The notes under the pieces were generated by a model that did no database searches, had not been told where the DNA came from, and saw only the letters and a list, made by a program, of their open reading frames with translations. Source: Endobacterium cereale (lineage in GTDB: Bacteria > Pseudomonadota > Alphaproteobacteria > Rhizobiales > Rhizobiaceae). Taken from it: 64,000 bases of DNA. Made by a program: the position numbers and the translations under genes. Numbering within the stretch: the stretch's first letter is position 1; every line of letters begins with the position of its first letter. Where the stretch lies: contig NZ_WIXI01000049.1 of assembly GCF_009617585.1 (NCBI RefSeq), positions 124,001 through 188,000 on the forward strand, given 5' to 3'. Below are positions 24,214-33,130 of the stretch, one piece after another.

Positions 24214-25509
24214 ATGATCTCGAATGGCATCGCCGGCTGGATGGCGAAAAGAAACCTGCATTACGGCTGGGTTGTCGCCGCCACCACCTTCCTCACCATG
24301 CTGGCCACCGCCGGTGCCATGGGCTCGGCCGGCGTGATGATCCAGCCGCTGCATCAGGAATTCGGCTGGGACATTGCCGATATTTCCACCGCCATGGCCG
24401 TACGCCTCGTTCTGTTCGGCCTGCTTGGCCCCTTCGCCGCCGCCTTCATGAACCATTTTGGCATTCGTCAGGTGGTGTCGACGGCGCTTGGCATGATCGT
24501 CTTCGGCATCCTCGCCTCGTTTTTCATGACGGAAGTCTGGCACCTGCTGCTGCTCTGGGGTGTGGTTATCGGCGTCGGCACCGGCATGACCGCGCTGGTG
24601 CTCGGCGCCACCGTTGCCAGCCGCTGATTTTCCAAGCGTCGCGGTCTCGTCATCGGACTGATGACGGCCAGCAACGCTACCGGCCAGCTGGTTTTCCTGC
24701 CGCTTCTCGCCGCGCTGACCGAGGCCTATGGCTGGCGCACCGCACTGACCCTGACGGTCGCCGTGCTCGCCACCGCCTTTATCCTCGTTTTCCTGCTGAT
24801 GCGCGATCATCCCGCCGATCTCGGCTTGCCCGCCTATGGTGAAAGCACCGTCACCACGCCGCCCAAACAGGATCATAACTTCCTCACCACCCTGGTATCG
24901 CCGCTCGTTACGCTCAAAAGCGTGTCCGGCAATCCGGTCTTCTGGGTGCTGTTCGGCACGTTTTTCGTCTGCGGCCTCTCCACCAATGGCCTGATCCAGA
25001 CCCACTGGATCTCGATCTGCGGCGATTTCGGCATGGCCGCTGTCACCGCCGCCGGAACGCTCGCCGTCATCGGCATTTTCGACTTTTTCGGCACGATCGC
25101 CGCCGGCTGGCTGTCCGACCGCTATGACAACCGCATCCTGCTCTTCTGGTTTTACGCCCTGCGCGGCCTGTCGCTGATCTACCTGTCATTCTCCGGCTTC
25201 AGCGTCGTCGAACTTTCCGTCTTCGTCATCTTTTACGGCCTCGACTGGGTTGCCACCGTACCGCCAACCGTCAAACTCGCCGCCGAAAACTTTGGTCGTG
25301 AAAAAGCCGGTCTCGTGTTCGGCTGGGTATTTGCCGGCCACCAGCTGGGCGCCGCCACCGCTGCTTTCGGCGCCGGTTTCTTCAAAAGCGATTACGACAC
25401 ATACATGCCGGCCCTGCAGATCGCCGGCGTCATGTGCCTGCTTGCCGCCGTGTCGGTTATGCTGCTGAGAAAACCGGGATCGGCGACGCTGGTGCCGAAA
25501 GCCGCCTGA
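24214..25509 (+). pseudogene. MFS transporter gene interrupted by one in-frame TGA
   Basis: Reads as a single 431-residue MFS permease (12 helices, oxalate/formate antiporter-like: NLHYGWVVAATTFLTML, GQLVFLPLLAAL) except that codon 138 (24625-24627) is TGA. The reading frame is the same on both sides, and the context R-stop-FSKRRGLVIGL matches the conserved loop where Trp (TGG) is expected, so this is a single G-to-A change. Nothing else is damaged. It could be a fresh null mutation, a sequencing error, or leaky UGA readthrough. The second half could also initiate at ATG 24661 but would lack the first four helices. Control by the MarR gene upstream is likely. Confidence 0.88.
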
Positions 25510-25701
25510 GAATCCGCCAGCTCGCCAAACCAATGATATTTTCACCGCGCCAGAATTCAGCTATCGTCTGATTCTGGCGCGGTCCACGCCTCCCCCCTCC
25601 ATCGGGAAAGTAGATTTCATACGGGACTTATTCGGCGATCAAACCGACTAACGAGCACGCACAAGGAGGGACTGCGACCACCGCTCGCCTAGGAGGTTTT
25701 G

Positions 25702-26415
25702 ATGAAACTATCTGCACCCATCTACCAGCTGAAGCGCGAGGCCAAAGACATGGCCCGTCTGCAGGCAATTCCCCTGCATGCCGCACTCGATCATGTCGCC
25801 GGCAAGGAAGGCTTTGTCAGCTGGAGCCTGCTTGCAGCCCGGCATGCATCGGCTTCGCCCGCTGAAAAACTCTATTCTCACCTGAAGGACGGGGATTTTG
25901 TCCTCATCGGAGCACGCCCCGGCAAAGGCAAGACGCTGCTGGCACTTGAGCTGCTGGTCAATGCCGCAAAAGCCGGCCGCCATGCAGTGTTCTTTACCTT
26001 GGAATATACGGAAAAGGATATCGTCGGGCGTTTCGAAAAACTCGGCGTCAAGCCGAGCGACATCCGAAATATTGTCTTTGATTGTTCAGATCGGATCAGT
26101 GCCGATCACATCATGGCGGCGATGCGGGAAGCGCCCAAGGGCACGGTTGCGGCCGTCGATTACCTGCAGTTACTCGACCAACGCCGCGAAACTCCGCCGC
26201 TTGCCCGTCAACTTGAAAGCTTGAAGCATTTTGCCGTCGAGCGCGCTCTGACTTTAATCTTCATTTCCCAGATCGACCGCTCTTACGATCCATTGGCTAA
26301 AGTCTATCCCGACATGACGGATGTACGGCTGCCTAATCCCATGGACCTCGGGCTGTTCAACAAGGCCTGCTTCCTAAACGGCAGTGGAACGGCCCAGATC
26401 CTTTTTCAGAATTGA
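25702..26415 (+). CDS. Stand-alone DnaB-like RecA-fold ATPase
   Basis: 237 residues. The N-terminal 60 residues are helical (LKREAKDMARLQAIPLHAALDHVAGKEGF), followed by a RecA/DnaB C-domain-like ATPase with Walker A GARPGKGKT (about 70), the aromatic-Glu segment FFTLEYTEKDIVGRFE, and Walker B TVAAVDYLQLL (about 155), where the VDYLQL string is the DnaB form. It lacks the DnaB N-terminal and linker domains and is half the helicase length. AGGAGG lies 5 nt before the ATG, an unusually strong site. The gene is monocistronic. Role unknown; a DNA-repair or plasmid/phage-derived ATPase is possible. Confidence 0.8.
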   Translation: MKLSAPIYQLKREAKDMARLQAIPLHAALDHVAGKEGFVSWSLLAARHASASPAEKLYSHLKDGDFVLIGARPGKGKTLLALELLVNAAKAGRHAVFFTLEYTEKDIVGRFEKLGVKPSDIRNIVFDCSDRISADHIMAAMREAPKGTVAAVDYLQLLDQRRETPPLARQLESLKHFAVERALTLIFISQIDRSYDPLAKVYPDMTDVRLPNPMDLGLFNKACFLNGSGTAQILFQN

Positions 26416-26431
26416 AAAACGCCTGAAGCAA

Positions 26432-26459
26432 CAAAGGCCGCGGAACACCGCGGCCTTTG
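26432..26459. terminator. Bidirectional terminator between convergent genes
   Basis: CAAAGGCCGCGG and CCGCGGCCTTTG are perfect 12-bp arms around a 4-nt loop, lying between the ATPase gene (plus strand) and tal (minus strand) and able to serve both. Confidence 0.9.
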
Positions 26460-26485
26460 CCAAAAGATCAGCTTGGTCCGATGCC

Positions 26486-27451
26486 TTAAGCAGCAGCGAG
26501 CTGCAGCTCCTTCTTCACCAGTTCGCGCAGGGCCACGAGGTCCTTGGCGAACAGGCGAATACCGTCCGACAGCTTTTCGGTCGCCATCTGGTCTTCGTTC
26601 AGCATCCAGCGGAAGGTCTTTTCGTCCATCTTGATCGGGGCAACGGCCTCGAACTTTTCAGGCGACAGCTTGCGCTCCAGCGTGCCTTCGGCCTTGTCCA
26701 GCTCGTCGAGCAGGTTCGGCGCGATCGTCAGACGGTCGCAACCGGCCAGCGCTTCGATTTCGCCGACATTGCGGAACGAGGCGCCCATGACGATCGTCTT
26801 GATGCCGTTGGCCTTGTAGTAGTTGTAGATCGAGCGGACCGAGACGACGCCCGGATCGGTCTCCGACGTGTAGTCCTGGCCGGTCGCCTTCTTGTGCCAG
26901 TCGAGGATACGGCCGACGAAGGGCGAGATCAAAAATGCCTTGGCATCGGCGCAGGCAACGGCCTGAGCGTGGCTGAACAGAAGCGTCAGGTTGCAGTCGA
27001 TGCCTTCGGCCTGCAGCTTTTCGGCAGCCTTGATGCCTTCCCAGGTGGAAGCCAGCTTGATGAGAATGCGGTCACGCTCGATACCGCGCGCCTTGTAGGC
27101 GGCGATGATCTCGTGCGCCTTCTTGATCGAGGCTTCGGTATCGAAGGACAGGTCGGCATCGACTTCGGTCGAGACGCGGCCCGGAACGATGGCGGCAAGC
27201 GCTGCGCCGACATCAATGGCCAGACGGTCGGCAACGGCTGCGGCAACGGCGTCCGCATCGCCACCCTGGGTGCGGCCCCAGGCAACGGCTTCCTTCACCT
27301 TGTCGGCAAAGATCGAGGTGTTGATCGCCTTCAGGACGATCGACGGGTTGGTGGTGCAATCCACAGGTTTCAGGCGGGCAACGGCTTCGATGTCACCAGT
27401 ATCGGCGACAACGGTGGTCATGGCGCGCAGCTGCTCTAGTTTCGATGTCAT
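26486..27451 (-). CDS. tal: Transaldolase
   Basis: 321 residues, the TalB-type length. It transfers dihydroxyacetone units in the non-oxidative pentose phosphate pathway. The Schiff-base lysine lies in RILIKLASTWEGIKAA, with the family segments DCTTNPSIVLKAI and LTIAPNLLDELD. I chose ATG 27451 (MTSKLEQLRAM), with GAGG about 9 nt upstream; the frame extends upstream to 27547 without support. Functionally it links to the xylose and polyol pathways elsewhere in the window, which feed the same pathway. Confidence 0.96.
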   Translation of the reverse strand: MTSKLEQLRAMTTVVADTGDIEAVARLKPVDCTTNPSIVLKAINTSIFADKVKEAVAWGRTQGGDADAVAAAVADRLAIDVGAALAAIVPGRVSTEVDADLSFDTEASIKKAHEIIAAYKARGIERDRILIKLASTWEGIKAAEKLQAEGIDCNLTLLFSHAQAVACADAKAFLISPFVGRILDWHKKATGQDYTSETDPGVVSVRSIYNYYKANGIKTIVMGASFRNVGEIEALAGCDRLTIAPNLLDELDKAEGTLERKLSPEKFEAVAPIKMDEKTFRWMLNEDQMATEKLSDGIRLFAKDLVALRELVKKELQLAAA

Positions 27452-27547
27452 CGGCAAAATCCTCGCTTTTAAAACCCAACGCCCGGCAGGCGTTTCTGAT
27501 CCCTCGACAGTTATATGGATAACAGCGCTGGACAGGAAAGAAGTCAA

Positions 27548-27578
27548 GACATTTGTCTTCTTGAATTGACATATGTTC
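27548..27578. promoter_or_regulatory. Repeated GACATnTGT half-palindromes between tal and the SorC-type regulator
   Basis: GACATTTGTC (27548-27557) and GACATATGTTC (27568-27578) are near-palindromes spaced exactly 20 bp apart, two helical turns, in the divergent gap. They could be the binding site of the adjacent regulator. Confidence 0.4.
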
Positions 27579-27594
27579 CATCCATGACGATATC

Positions 27595-28626
27595 ATGGCA
27601 TCCAATCGAGATAGTGCGCCTGCGGGCAAATGCGAGGATGCCTTGGTCAAGCTCAGACGCGACACCCACACCGCCGTTTCCGATTCAGGATCGCAGCGCC
27701 TGCGCGCCGCATGGCTTTATTACAATCAGGGCCTGACCCAGAAGGATGTCGCCGAACGCCTCGGAATCAGCCGCTCCACCGTCATCCGCATGCTGGACGA
27801 GGCAATGAAACGCTCGGAAGTGCAGATCTGGATCAGCGAAGGCGTCGATACCTGTCTTGAACTCGCCACCCGGCTGGAGCGCGCCTATGGGCTGGATGAA
27901 GCGGTCGTCGTGCCCGCCCCAAAAGACGACAGCGCCGAAGCACTCGCCAGCGCCGTTGGCCTCGCGCTCGGACAGTTTTTGTCCGACGTCATCCAGAACG
28001 ACATGACCATCGGCGTCGGCTGGGGCCGCACCATGACGGCATCACTTTCCAGCTTTCGGCCGCCGCGCCGGGAAAACTGCAAGGTCGTGTCGCTGCTCGG
28101 CGGCATCGTCGCGGTGCAGAAAACCAATCCCATCGATTTCACATGGCGGTTCGCCGGCCAGCTGGGCGCGGAATGTTTCATGTTCCTCGCCCCGCTTCTG
28201 GTCGATAGCGTCGCCACCAAACGGGCTTTGATCGAAAAATGCGGCCTCGATGCTGTTTATGATCTTGCCGAAAATCTCGACCTCGCCGTGGTCAGCTGCG
28301 GCGATATCGGCCCGCATTCGACCTCGCTGTCGGAAGGTTTCATCTCGAAAACCGAACTCGACCGTCTGATCTCGGCCGGCTGCGTCTGCGACACGATGTT
28401 CAATTTTCTCGATGCGGACGGAAAGTCTGTCGATCACAAGCTCAACGAGCGGGTGATGTCGATCGATCTCGATACGCTGAAAAAGGCAAAACACATCGTG
28501 CTCTCCTCTGGTGGCGCCCATCGCGCCACCGCCATCCGCGCCACGATAAGGCGGGTAGGCTGCAATACGCTGATTACGGATGAGGCGGCGGCGGTGGAAT
28601 TGTTGCGGCTGGCAGAAAGTGGGTAG
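27595..28626 (+). CDS. SorC/DeoR-type sugar-binding transcriptional regulator
   Basis: 343 residues with an N-terminal SorC HTH (LYYNQGLTQKDVAERLGISRSTVIRMLDEAMKRSEVQIWI, about 42-82) and a C-terminal sugar-phosphate sensor domain of the NagB/RpiA-like fold (IGVGWGRTMTASL, VVSLLGGIV, SSGGAHRATAIRA). It is divergent from tal and is followed by no obvious catabolic gene, so its target may be tal itself or may lie elsewhere. The start at 27595 lacks a clear ribosome binding site. Confidence 0.88.
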   Translation: MASNRDSAPAGKCEDALVKLRRDTHTAVSDSGSQRLRAAWLYYNQGLTQKDVAERLGISRSTVIRMLDEAMKRSEVQIWISEGVDTCLELATRLERAYGLDEAVVVPAPKDDSAEALASAVGLALGQFLSDVIQNDMTIGVGWGRTMTASLSSFRPPRRENCKVVSLLGGIVAVQKTNPIDFTWRFAGQLGAECFMFLAPLLVDSVATKRALIEKCGLDAVYDLAENLDLAVVSCGDIGPHSTSLSEGFISKTELDRLISAGCVCDTMFNFLDADGKSVDHKLNERVMSIDLDTLKKAKHIVLSSGGAHRATAIRATIRRVGCNTLITDEAAAVELLRLAESG

Positions 28627-28704
28627 AACACCCCGCTTGATCACGGATCAGGAAGTGCGACCCACAAATTTTGAAAGGTTAAATCCGCTCAAAATTGCGC
28701 AGGG

Positions 28705-29274
28705 TCATCCCTCTATCCCGTAATGCCGTTCCAACTGGTGCCAGCTTTCGTCCATCGCGTAGGCCGCAGAAATCAATGGAATGCCCACATGGCCGAACAG
28801 GATGGACAGCTGGCGTTCCGCCTGATGCTCGGGCAGGCCGGCGACCTGGTTACTATAGATGACCGATACCAGTCCGGTTCTATCCGCGCCTGACAGGCAA
28901 TGTATCAGGATGGGTTTGGGCGCGTCTTTCATAAGAGCCACCAGCTTGTCGGCTTCCGGGCCGGTCAATTGCTTGTAGGCCGACATACGGAAATTGATGT
29001 GGCGTATATCGAGCTTGCGGGCGGCTGCAATCTCGTCATCGTACCAGGCCTGATTATCATTCTCGCCGCGCAAATTGACGATGGTGCGGATACCATACTG
29101 CTTGACGTAACGTTCGATCTGGTCCGGCGTCGGTTGCGCCGAGCGATACAGTTCGCCGGGAATGACGGTATGAAAATTACCGCTGAGATGCAGCACGCCG
29201 ATATAACCGCCGCCGCCTGCCAGAGCGATGAAAAACACCATAACCAGCCGCTGCAGCCAAGTTTTCGAGACCAT
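28705..29274 (-). CDS. Membrane-anchored tyrosine/dual-specificity phosphatase
   Basis: 189 residues. One N-terminal membrane helix (RLVMVFFIALAGGGGYIGVLHLSG) is followed by a periplasm-facing DSP/PTP domain with HCLSGADRTG (the HCx5R P-loop) and an upstream WYDDEI segment that may hold the general-acid Asp; GELYRSAQPTPDQIERYVKQYGIRTIVNLRG is typical of the DSPc/Tyr_phosphatase_3-like group. ATG 29274 has GGAG at 8 nt; a GTG at 29292 is the alternative. The substrate is unknown; exopolysaccharide control is one known role for related proteins. Confidence 0.85.
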   Translation of the reverse strand: MVSKTWLQRLVMVFFIALAGGGGYIGVLHLSGNFHTVIPGELYRSAQPTPDQIERYVKQYGIRTIVNLRGENDNQAWYDDEIAAARKLDIRHINFRMSAYKQLTGPEADKLVALMKDAPKPILIHCLSGADRTGLVSVIYSNQVAGLPEHQAERQLSILFGHVGIPLISAAYAMDESWHQLERHYGIEG

Positions 29275-29558
29275 ATCGTGCGCTCCATCCACATGTGGCA
29301 GGTACGAACGGCCCGCCGTTGATGAATTCGATACGGAGCGAAACTGACAGGATGCTGAAGGCAGGACGCAGGCACCGGCTCACTGCCCTCGATGTTAAAT
29401 CCGGCATGTTCCCAATAAAAAACGGAGACAATACTGGTTTCAACAATAAACGCCGAATACATCCCATGCGACGGCACGAATTTGCATATATGACTTGCCT
29501 CGTCTTGCGTGACATCGGGCAAGAAATAGGGGTGACGATACCCGTGGGAGGAATTAGA

Positions 29559-29930
29559 ATGATCAGGAAAACCACAGCTCTTGCTGCAGCATTTCTCGTC
29601 GCAGGCGCTTTTACCGCAAGCGCGCAGACGACAGGAGACTGGGTACTCGGCAATTACAAGGGTGCCGGTTACTGGTTTCCGGGCATCATCGACAAGATTG
29701 CCGACGGCAAGGTGACGATCCGTTATGACGACGGGGACAAGGAAACCGTCGCGATGGGCAATGTCCGCCCGTACAACTGGGCGATCGGCACGAAGGTGGA
29801 ATGCAATTTCAAGGGCAAGGGTGACTGGTATAGCGGCACCATCTCTTCGCTCGCCGGCGAAAAAATCGGCATCAACTATGACGATGGCGACAAGGAAACG
29901 ACGCGGACAGGCCGCTGCCGCTCGAACTGA
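29559..29930 (+). CDS. Secreted protein with two Tudor-like/agenet-type repeats
   Basis: 123 residues. The signal peptide is MIRKTTALAAAFLVAGAFTASA. The mature part is two tandem repeats of about 45 residues: WVLGNYKGAGYWFPGIIDKI...VTIRYDDGDKET then VECNFKGKGDWYSGTISSL...IGINYDDGDKET. The W-G...YDDGDKE pattern is that of Tudor-knot/DUF4537-like folds. GGAGG lies 8 nt before ATG 29559, which decides this start over longer frames. There is a strong terminator 10 bp downstream. A Tudor-like fold in an exported bacterial protein is uncommon; the ligand is unknown. Confidence 0.85.
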   Translation: MIRKTTALAAAFLVAGAFTASAQTTGDWVLGNYKGAGYWFPGIIDKIADGKVTIRYDDGDKETVAMGNVRPYNWAIGTKVECNFKGKGDWYSGTISSLAGEKIGINYDDGDKETTRTGRCRSN

Positions 29931-29940
29931 GCTTTAGATT

Positions 29941-29975
29941 ATCGCCCCGAAAGCCGGAACGGTTTTCGGGGCGAT
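29941..29975. terminator. Bidirectional terminator
   Basis: ATCGCCCCGAAA pairs with TTTCGGGGCGAT (perfect 12-bp arms). It serves the Tudor-repeat gene on the plus strand and the AraC-methyltransferase gene on the minus strand. Confidence 0.88.
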
Positions 29976-30015
29976 GTGATGTTTGATAACGCCACGGGGC
30001 GTTCGTCATCATCCG

Positions 30016-30900
30016 TCAGGCGCTGGCCGCTTCCCAGCCCAAAATAGCGCGTTTGCGGGTCAGGCCCCAGTGATACCCCGTCAGCGCTCCGCTTTTGCCG
30101 ACCGCCCGATGACAGGGCACGACGAAGGAAATCGGATTGGCACCGATGGCAGCACCCACGGCGCGGCTCGCCTTCGGCTGACCTATATCGCAGGCGACAT
30201 CGGAATAGGTCACGGCCTTGCCGAACGGAATTTTCAGAAGACTGCGCCACACCTTCATCTGGAAATCAGTGCCGATCAGCACGACCTGCAAGGGACGTTC
30301 CGCCGACCACTGCGAACGATCAAAGACACGGGCAATGTAATCTGCAGTGCCCGGCGTGTCCTCCACATAAGTGGCATTCGGCCAGCGCCGGGTCATGTCG
30401 TCGAGACAGGCCCGCTGATCTTCAAAACCATCAGCAAACGCAAGGCCGGCCAGACCACGGTCGGTTGCCATGACCAGCGCCCGACCGAAAGGCGACGGAT
30501 GGAAACCATACCGGATCGTCAGCCCGCCGCCCTTCGCCTTCCACTCACCCGGCGACATCGCCTCATGCGTCACGAACAGATCGTGCAGGCGGCCGGGGCC
30601 GGACAGGCCGAGCTCATAGGAGGTTTCCAGAAGTGGCAGCTTTTCCGTGCCGAGCAGGCGCTTGGCATGATCCAGCGTCACCGCCTGCAGAAACGCCTTC
30701 GGCGACAGCCCGGCCCAACGCGTAAAAACCTTCTGCAGTTGCGTTGGCGACTGGCCAAGTTCGGCAGCGATCGCTTCCAGTGACGGCTGGGCGCGGTAAT
30801 CGAGTGTGATCAATTCGATGACCCGGCGCACCGTGTCGTAATCGGAGCCCTCAGGCGTCACATCGACCGGCTGACCGGAAATCTTTGCAAGAGCGTTCAT
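30016..30900 (-). CDS. AraC-type regulator fused to O6-methylguanine-DNA methyltransferase (Ada-like)
   Basis: 294 residues. An N-terminal AraC HTH domain (LEAIAAELGQSPTQLQKVFTRWAGLSPKAFLQAVTLDHAKRLL, about 45-130) is followed by a methyltransferase domain with the active-site motif VVPCHRAVG and the helix FGKAVTYSDVACDIG. It repairs O6-alkylguanine and could regulate genes when alkylated. Compared with E. coli Ada it lacks the N-terminal zinc/Cys phosphotriester-repair domain. Start 30900 follows AAAGGAGAG; the longer frame to 30981 is unsupported. Confidence 0.92.
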   Translation of the reverse strand: MNALAKISGQPVDVTPEGSDYDTVRRVIELITLDYRAQPSLEAIAAELGQSPTQLQKVFTRWAGLSPKAFLQAVTLDHAKRLLGTEKLPLLETSYELGLSGPGRLHDLFVTHEAMSPGEWKAKGGGLTIRYGFHPSPFGRALVMATDRGLAGLAFADGFEDQRACLDDMTRRWPNATYVEDTPGTADYIARVFDRSQWSAERPLQVVLIGTDFQMKVWRSLLKIPFGKAVTYSDVACDIGQPKASRAVGAAIGANPISFVVPCHRAVGKSGALTGYHWGLTRKRAILGWEAASA

Positions 30901-30990
30901 GGCATCTCTCCTTTGCCCGGAAGATGGCGTCATCGTGCCGTCTGCACCACCCGTTTCTTGCAGTTCTACAGGAGATATCATCGCTATCCG

Positions 30991-31500
30991 TCAGATTCTG
31001 CGTTTCACCGTGGCAAGAGCAGCCTTGAACGCTTTGGCAAAACTTTCACGATCATCAGGGTTGAGAAAGGAACCGACATCGGTGCGCTTGCCCTCGCCAG
31101 AGACATGCATGGCGGTGATGCCGAATTCCTCGTGCCGGGAAACCCCGAAACGCGCCCAGAACGGATTGAACCGATGCTCGACCGCAAGGCCCGCCGGGGA
31201 AATCTTTCGGATCGACAGATCGCTGCGTGTCACCGTCACCTGTTCACGCGCAAGGCCTGATCGGTAGTTGAACCGGAAAGCGACATAGAGTGCCAAAAAA
31301 TCGAGCCCGAAAAACAGCCCCACCGGCCAAGCGCCGCTGACCACGAAAAACAGGCCATAAAGCAGGCAAACGGCGCCCGATACGCCGAGAAATACGCGAA
31401 AACCCTTCCGCCCGAGCGAGCGATGCGCGGTCAGTTCGGCGGCAAACACCGGCCGATCTTCCGAAGCATGGTCTTCCCAAGCATCAAGGTGCGCATCCAC
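30991..31500 (-). CDS. DUF2244-family membrane protein
   Basis: 169 residues with two adjacent membrane helices (VFLGVSGAVCLLYGLFFVVSGAWPVGLFFGLDFLALYVAFRF, about 35-77) and a C-terminal cytoplasmic domain (REQVTVTRSDLSIRKISPAG...FWARFGVSR), matching the DUF2244 family widespread in Alphaproteobacteria. Function unknown. It is divergent from nth with a short gap and lies 90 bp upstream of the Ada-like gene on the same strand. Confidence 0.85.
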   Translation of the reverse strand: MDAHLDAWEDHASEDRPVFAAELTAHRSLGRKGFRVFLGVSGAVCLLYGLFFVVSGAWPVGLFFGLDFLALYVAFRFNYRSGLAREQVTVTRSDLSIRKISPAGLAVEHRFNPFWARFGVSRHEEFGITAMHVSGEGKRTDVGSFLNPDDRESFAKAFKAALATVKRRI

Positions 31501-31535
31501 GTTGCTTTTCTCCGGGGCGGGTGGCAGTAAAAACC

Positions 31536-32339
31536 ATGGCCGTTTTCAAGCTCAAATCCAGCACCCAAACTTTGCAAAAGTCAAATGCGGCAGGCGCGCC
31601 GCGCCGTCGCAAGGCTTTGCCGCGCTCCGCCTATTCGAAGGAGGAACGTACGGAAATCTTTCGCCGTTTCTCTATCCAGCGGCCGGAGCCGAAGGGCGAG
31701 CTGGAGCATGTGAACCCGTTCACGCTGGTGGTCGCCGTGGCGCTTTCTGCGCAGGCAACCGATGCCGGTGTGAACAAGGCGACACGCGAACTGTTCAAGA
31801 TTGCCGATACGCCGGAAAAGATGCTGGCTTTGGGCGAAGACGGCGTAATCGCCCATATCAGGACGATCGGGCTGTTTCGCAACAAGGCAAAGAACGTCAT
31901 CGCGCTCTGTCGCATGCTCATCGACGAGTTCGGCTCGGAAGTGCCGAAAACCCGAGAGGAACTGGTGCGCCTACCCGGCGTCGGCCGGAAGACGGCGAAT
32001 GTGGTGATGTCCATGGCGTTCGGCGTGCCGACCATGGCGGTGGACACGCATGTGTTCCGTATCGCCAACCGCATTAAGCTGGCGCCCGGCAACACGCCGG
32101 ATGACGTGGAAGACAATCTGATGCGGGTGATCCCGGAACAATATCTATACCACGCGCATCATTGGCTCATCCTGCACGGGCGTTATACCTGCAAGGCGCG
32201 AAAGGCAGAATGCGAACGCTGCGTGATCGCCGACATTTGCAAATACCCAGCCAAGAGCAACGACATCCCGGCACCGCTGGTGGAACTGCCGCCGCAGGTG
32301 ATCGGCGGGGTTATCGCCGACGCTCTCGCCGAAAGCTGA
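31536..32339 (+). CDS. nth: Endonuclease III
   Basis: 267 residues. A DNA glycosylase/AP lyase for oxidised pyrimidines. The HhH motif with catalytic Lys is LVRLPGVGRKTANVV, the catalytic Asp is in AVDTHVFRIANR, and the [4Fe-4S] ligands are CKARKAECERCVIADIC (C-x6-C-x2-C-x5-C). The N-terminus has about 30 extra basic residues. ATG 31536 is chosen; a GTG at 31521 in frame is possible, and neither has a strong ribosome binding site. It ends 1 bp from the convergent membrane-protein gene. Confidence 0.95.
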   Translation: MAVFKLKSSTQTLQKSNAAGAPRRRKALPRSAYSKEERTEIFRRFSIQRPEPKGELEHVNPFTLVVAVALSAQATDAGVNKATRELFKIADTPEKMLALGEDGVIAHIRTIGLFRNKAKNVIALCRMLIDEFGSEVPKTREELVRLPGVGRKTANVVMSMAFGVPTMAVDTHVFRIANRIKLAPGNTPDDVEDNLMRVIPEQYLYHAHHWLILHGRYTCKARKAECERCVIADICKYPAKSNDIPAPLVELPPQVIGGVIADALAES

Positions 32340-32340
32340 G

Positions 32341-33054
32341 TTACCCCACAAAACTCGGATCGCGTTTCGACAGCGCCTTGTGCAGATGCACCATCAGGCC
32401 GGCGGCAAACAGCGGCGTCAGAAGGTTGACGAACGGGATGGCCAGGAAACCGGCGATCAGCATGCCTGCGAGAAACACCGTGGAGGAATGTTTGGCGCGA
32501 AACGCCTTGGCTTGCGCCACCGGACGAAACCGCATGGCGGCAAATTCGAAAAATTCTCGGCCGAGCAGGTAACCGTTCACCAGAAAGAAGGCGATCAGGT
32601 TGACTCCCGGGATGAACAGCATCAAGAGCGCGATGATGTTGCCGACGATGACGACGCCGAGAAACTGGATCGAGCCGATAATGGCCTGACCGAGCGGCAA
32701 TTCCTTGCCCGGTGGATCGGCGGGATAGTCACGCTTTTCGAGCACCTCGGCCACATCGTCGAGAAACAGGCCGGCAATCAGCGCCGTCACCGGCGCGATC
32801 AGCAGGGCAAGCGCCAGCGCCAGACCGACACCGAACAGGATGCCGGCGATCAGCGCCAGAAACCCACCGAATTCCGGCATGGACGGCAGGAAAGCCGCAA
32901 ACCACGGCCAGACATAGGTCAGCAAAACCTCCCGCAGGCCGAACCAAAGGCCCGCAAGGATCAGCAGCGTCAGCCCCAGCATTTTGAGGAAAACCGCGCG
33001 GCTTTCCGGCGCAAAAAGGTTGGTCAGCGAGCGGCGTGCGGCGTCGAGGATCAT
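32341..33054 (-). CDS. EI24/CysZ-family membrane protein
   Basis: 237 residues with about four to six membrane helices and the family-typical segment IPGVNLIAFFLVNGYLLGREFFEFAAMR. The EI24 domain family includes CysZ, a sulfate uptake/regulation protein, but rhizobial members are annotated only by domain. No cys genes are nearby, so the role is open. Confidence 0.82.
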   Translation of the reverse strand: MILDAARRSLTNLFAPESRAVFLKMLGLTLLILAGLWFGLREVLLTYVWPWFAAFLPSMPEFGGFLALIAGILFGVGLALALALLIAPVTALIAGLFLDDVAEVLEKRDYPADPPGKELPLGQAIIGSIQFLGVVIVGNIIALLMLFIPGVNLIAFFLVNGYLLGREFFEFAAMRFRPVAQAKAFRAKHSSTVFLAGMLIAGFLAIPFVNLLTPLFAAGLMVHLHKALSKRDPSFVG

Positions 33055-33130
33055 CGGCGTCTCCTTATGTCCGGCTGGATATGGGATTTGCGTGAGGTTT
33101 CAGCAAGATACGCAGGCAATACGATGCGAT

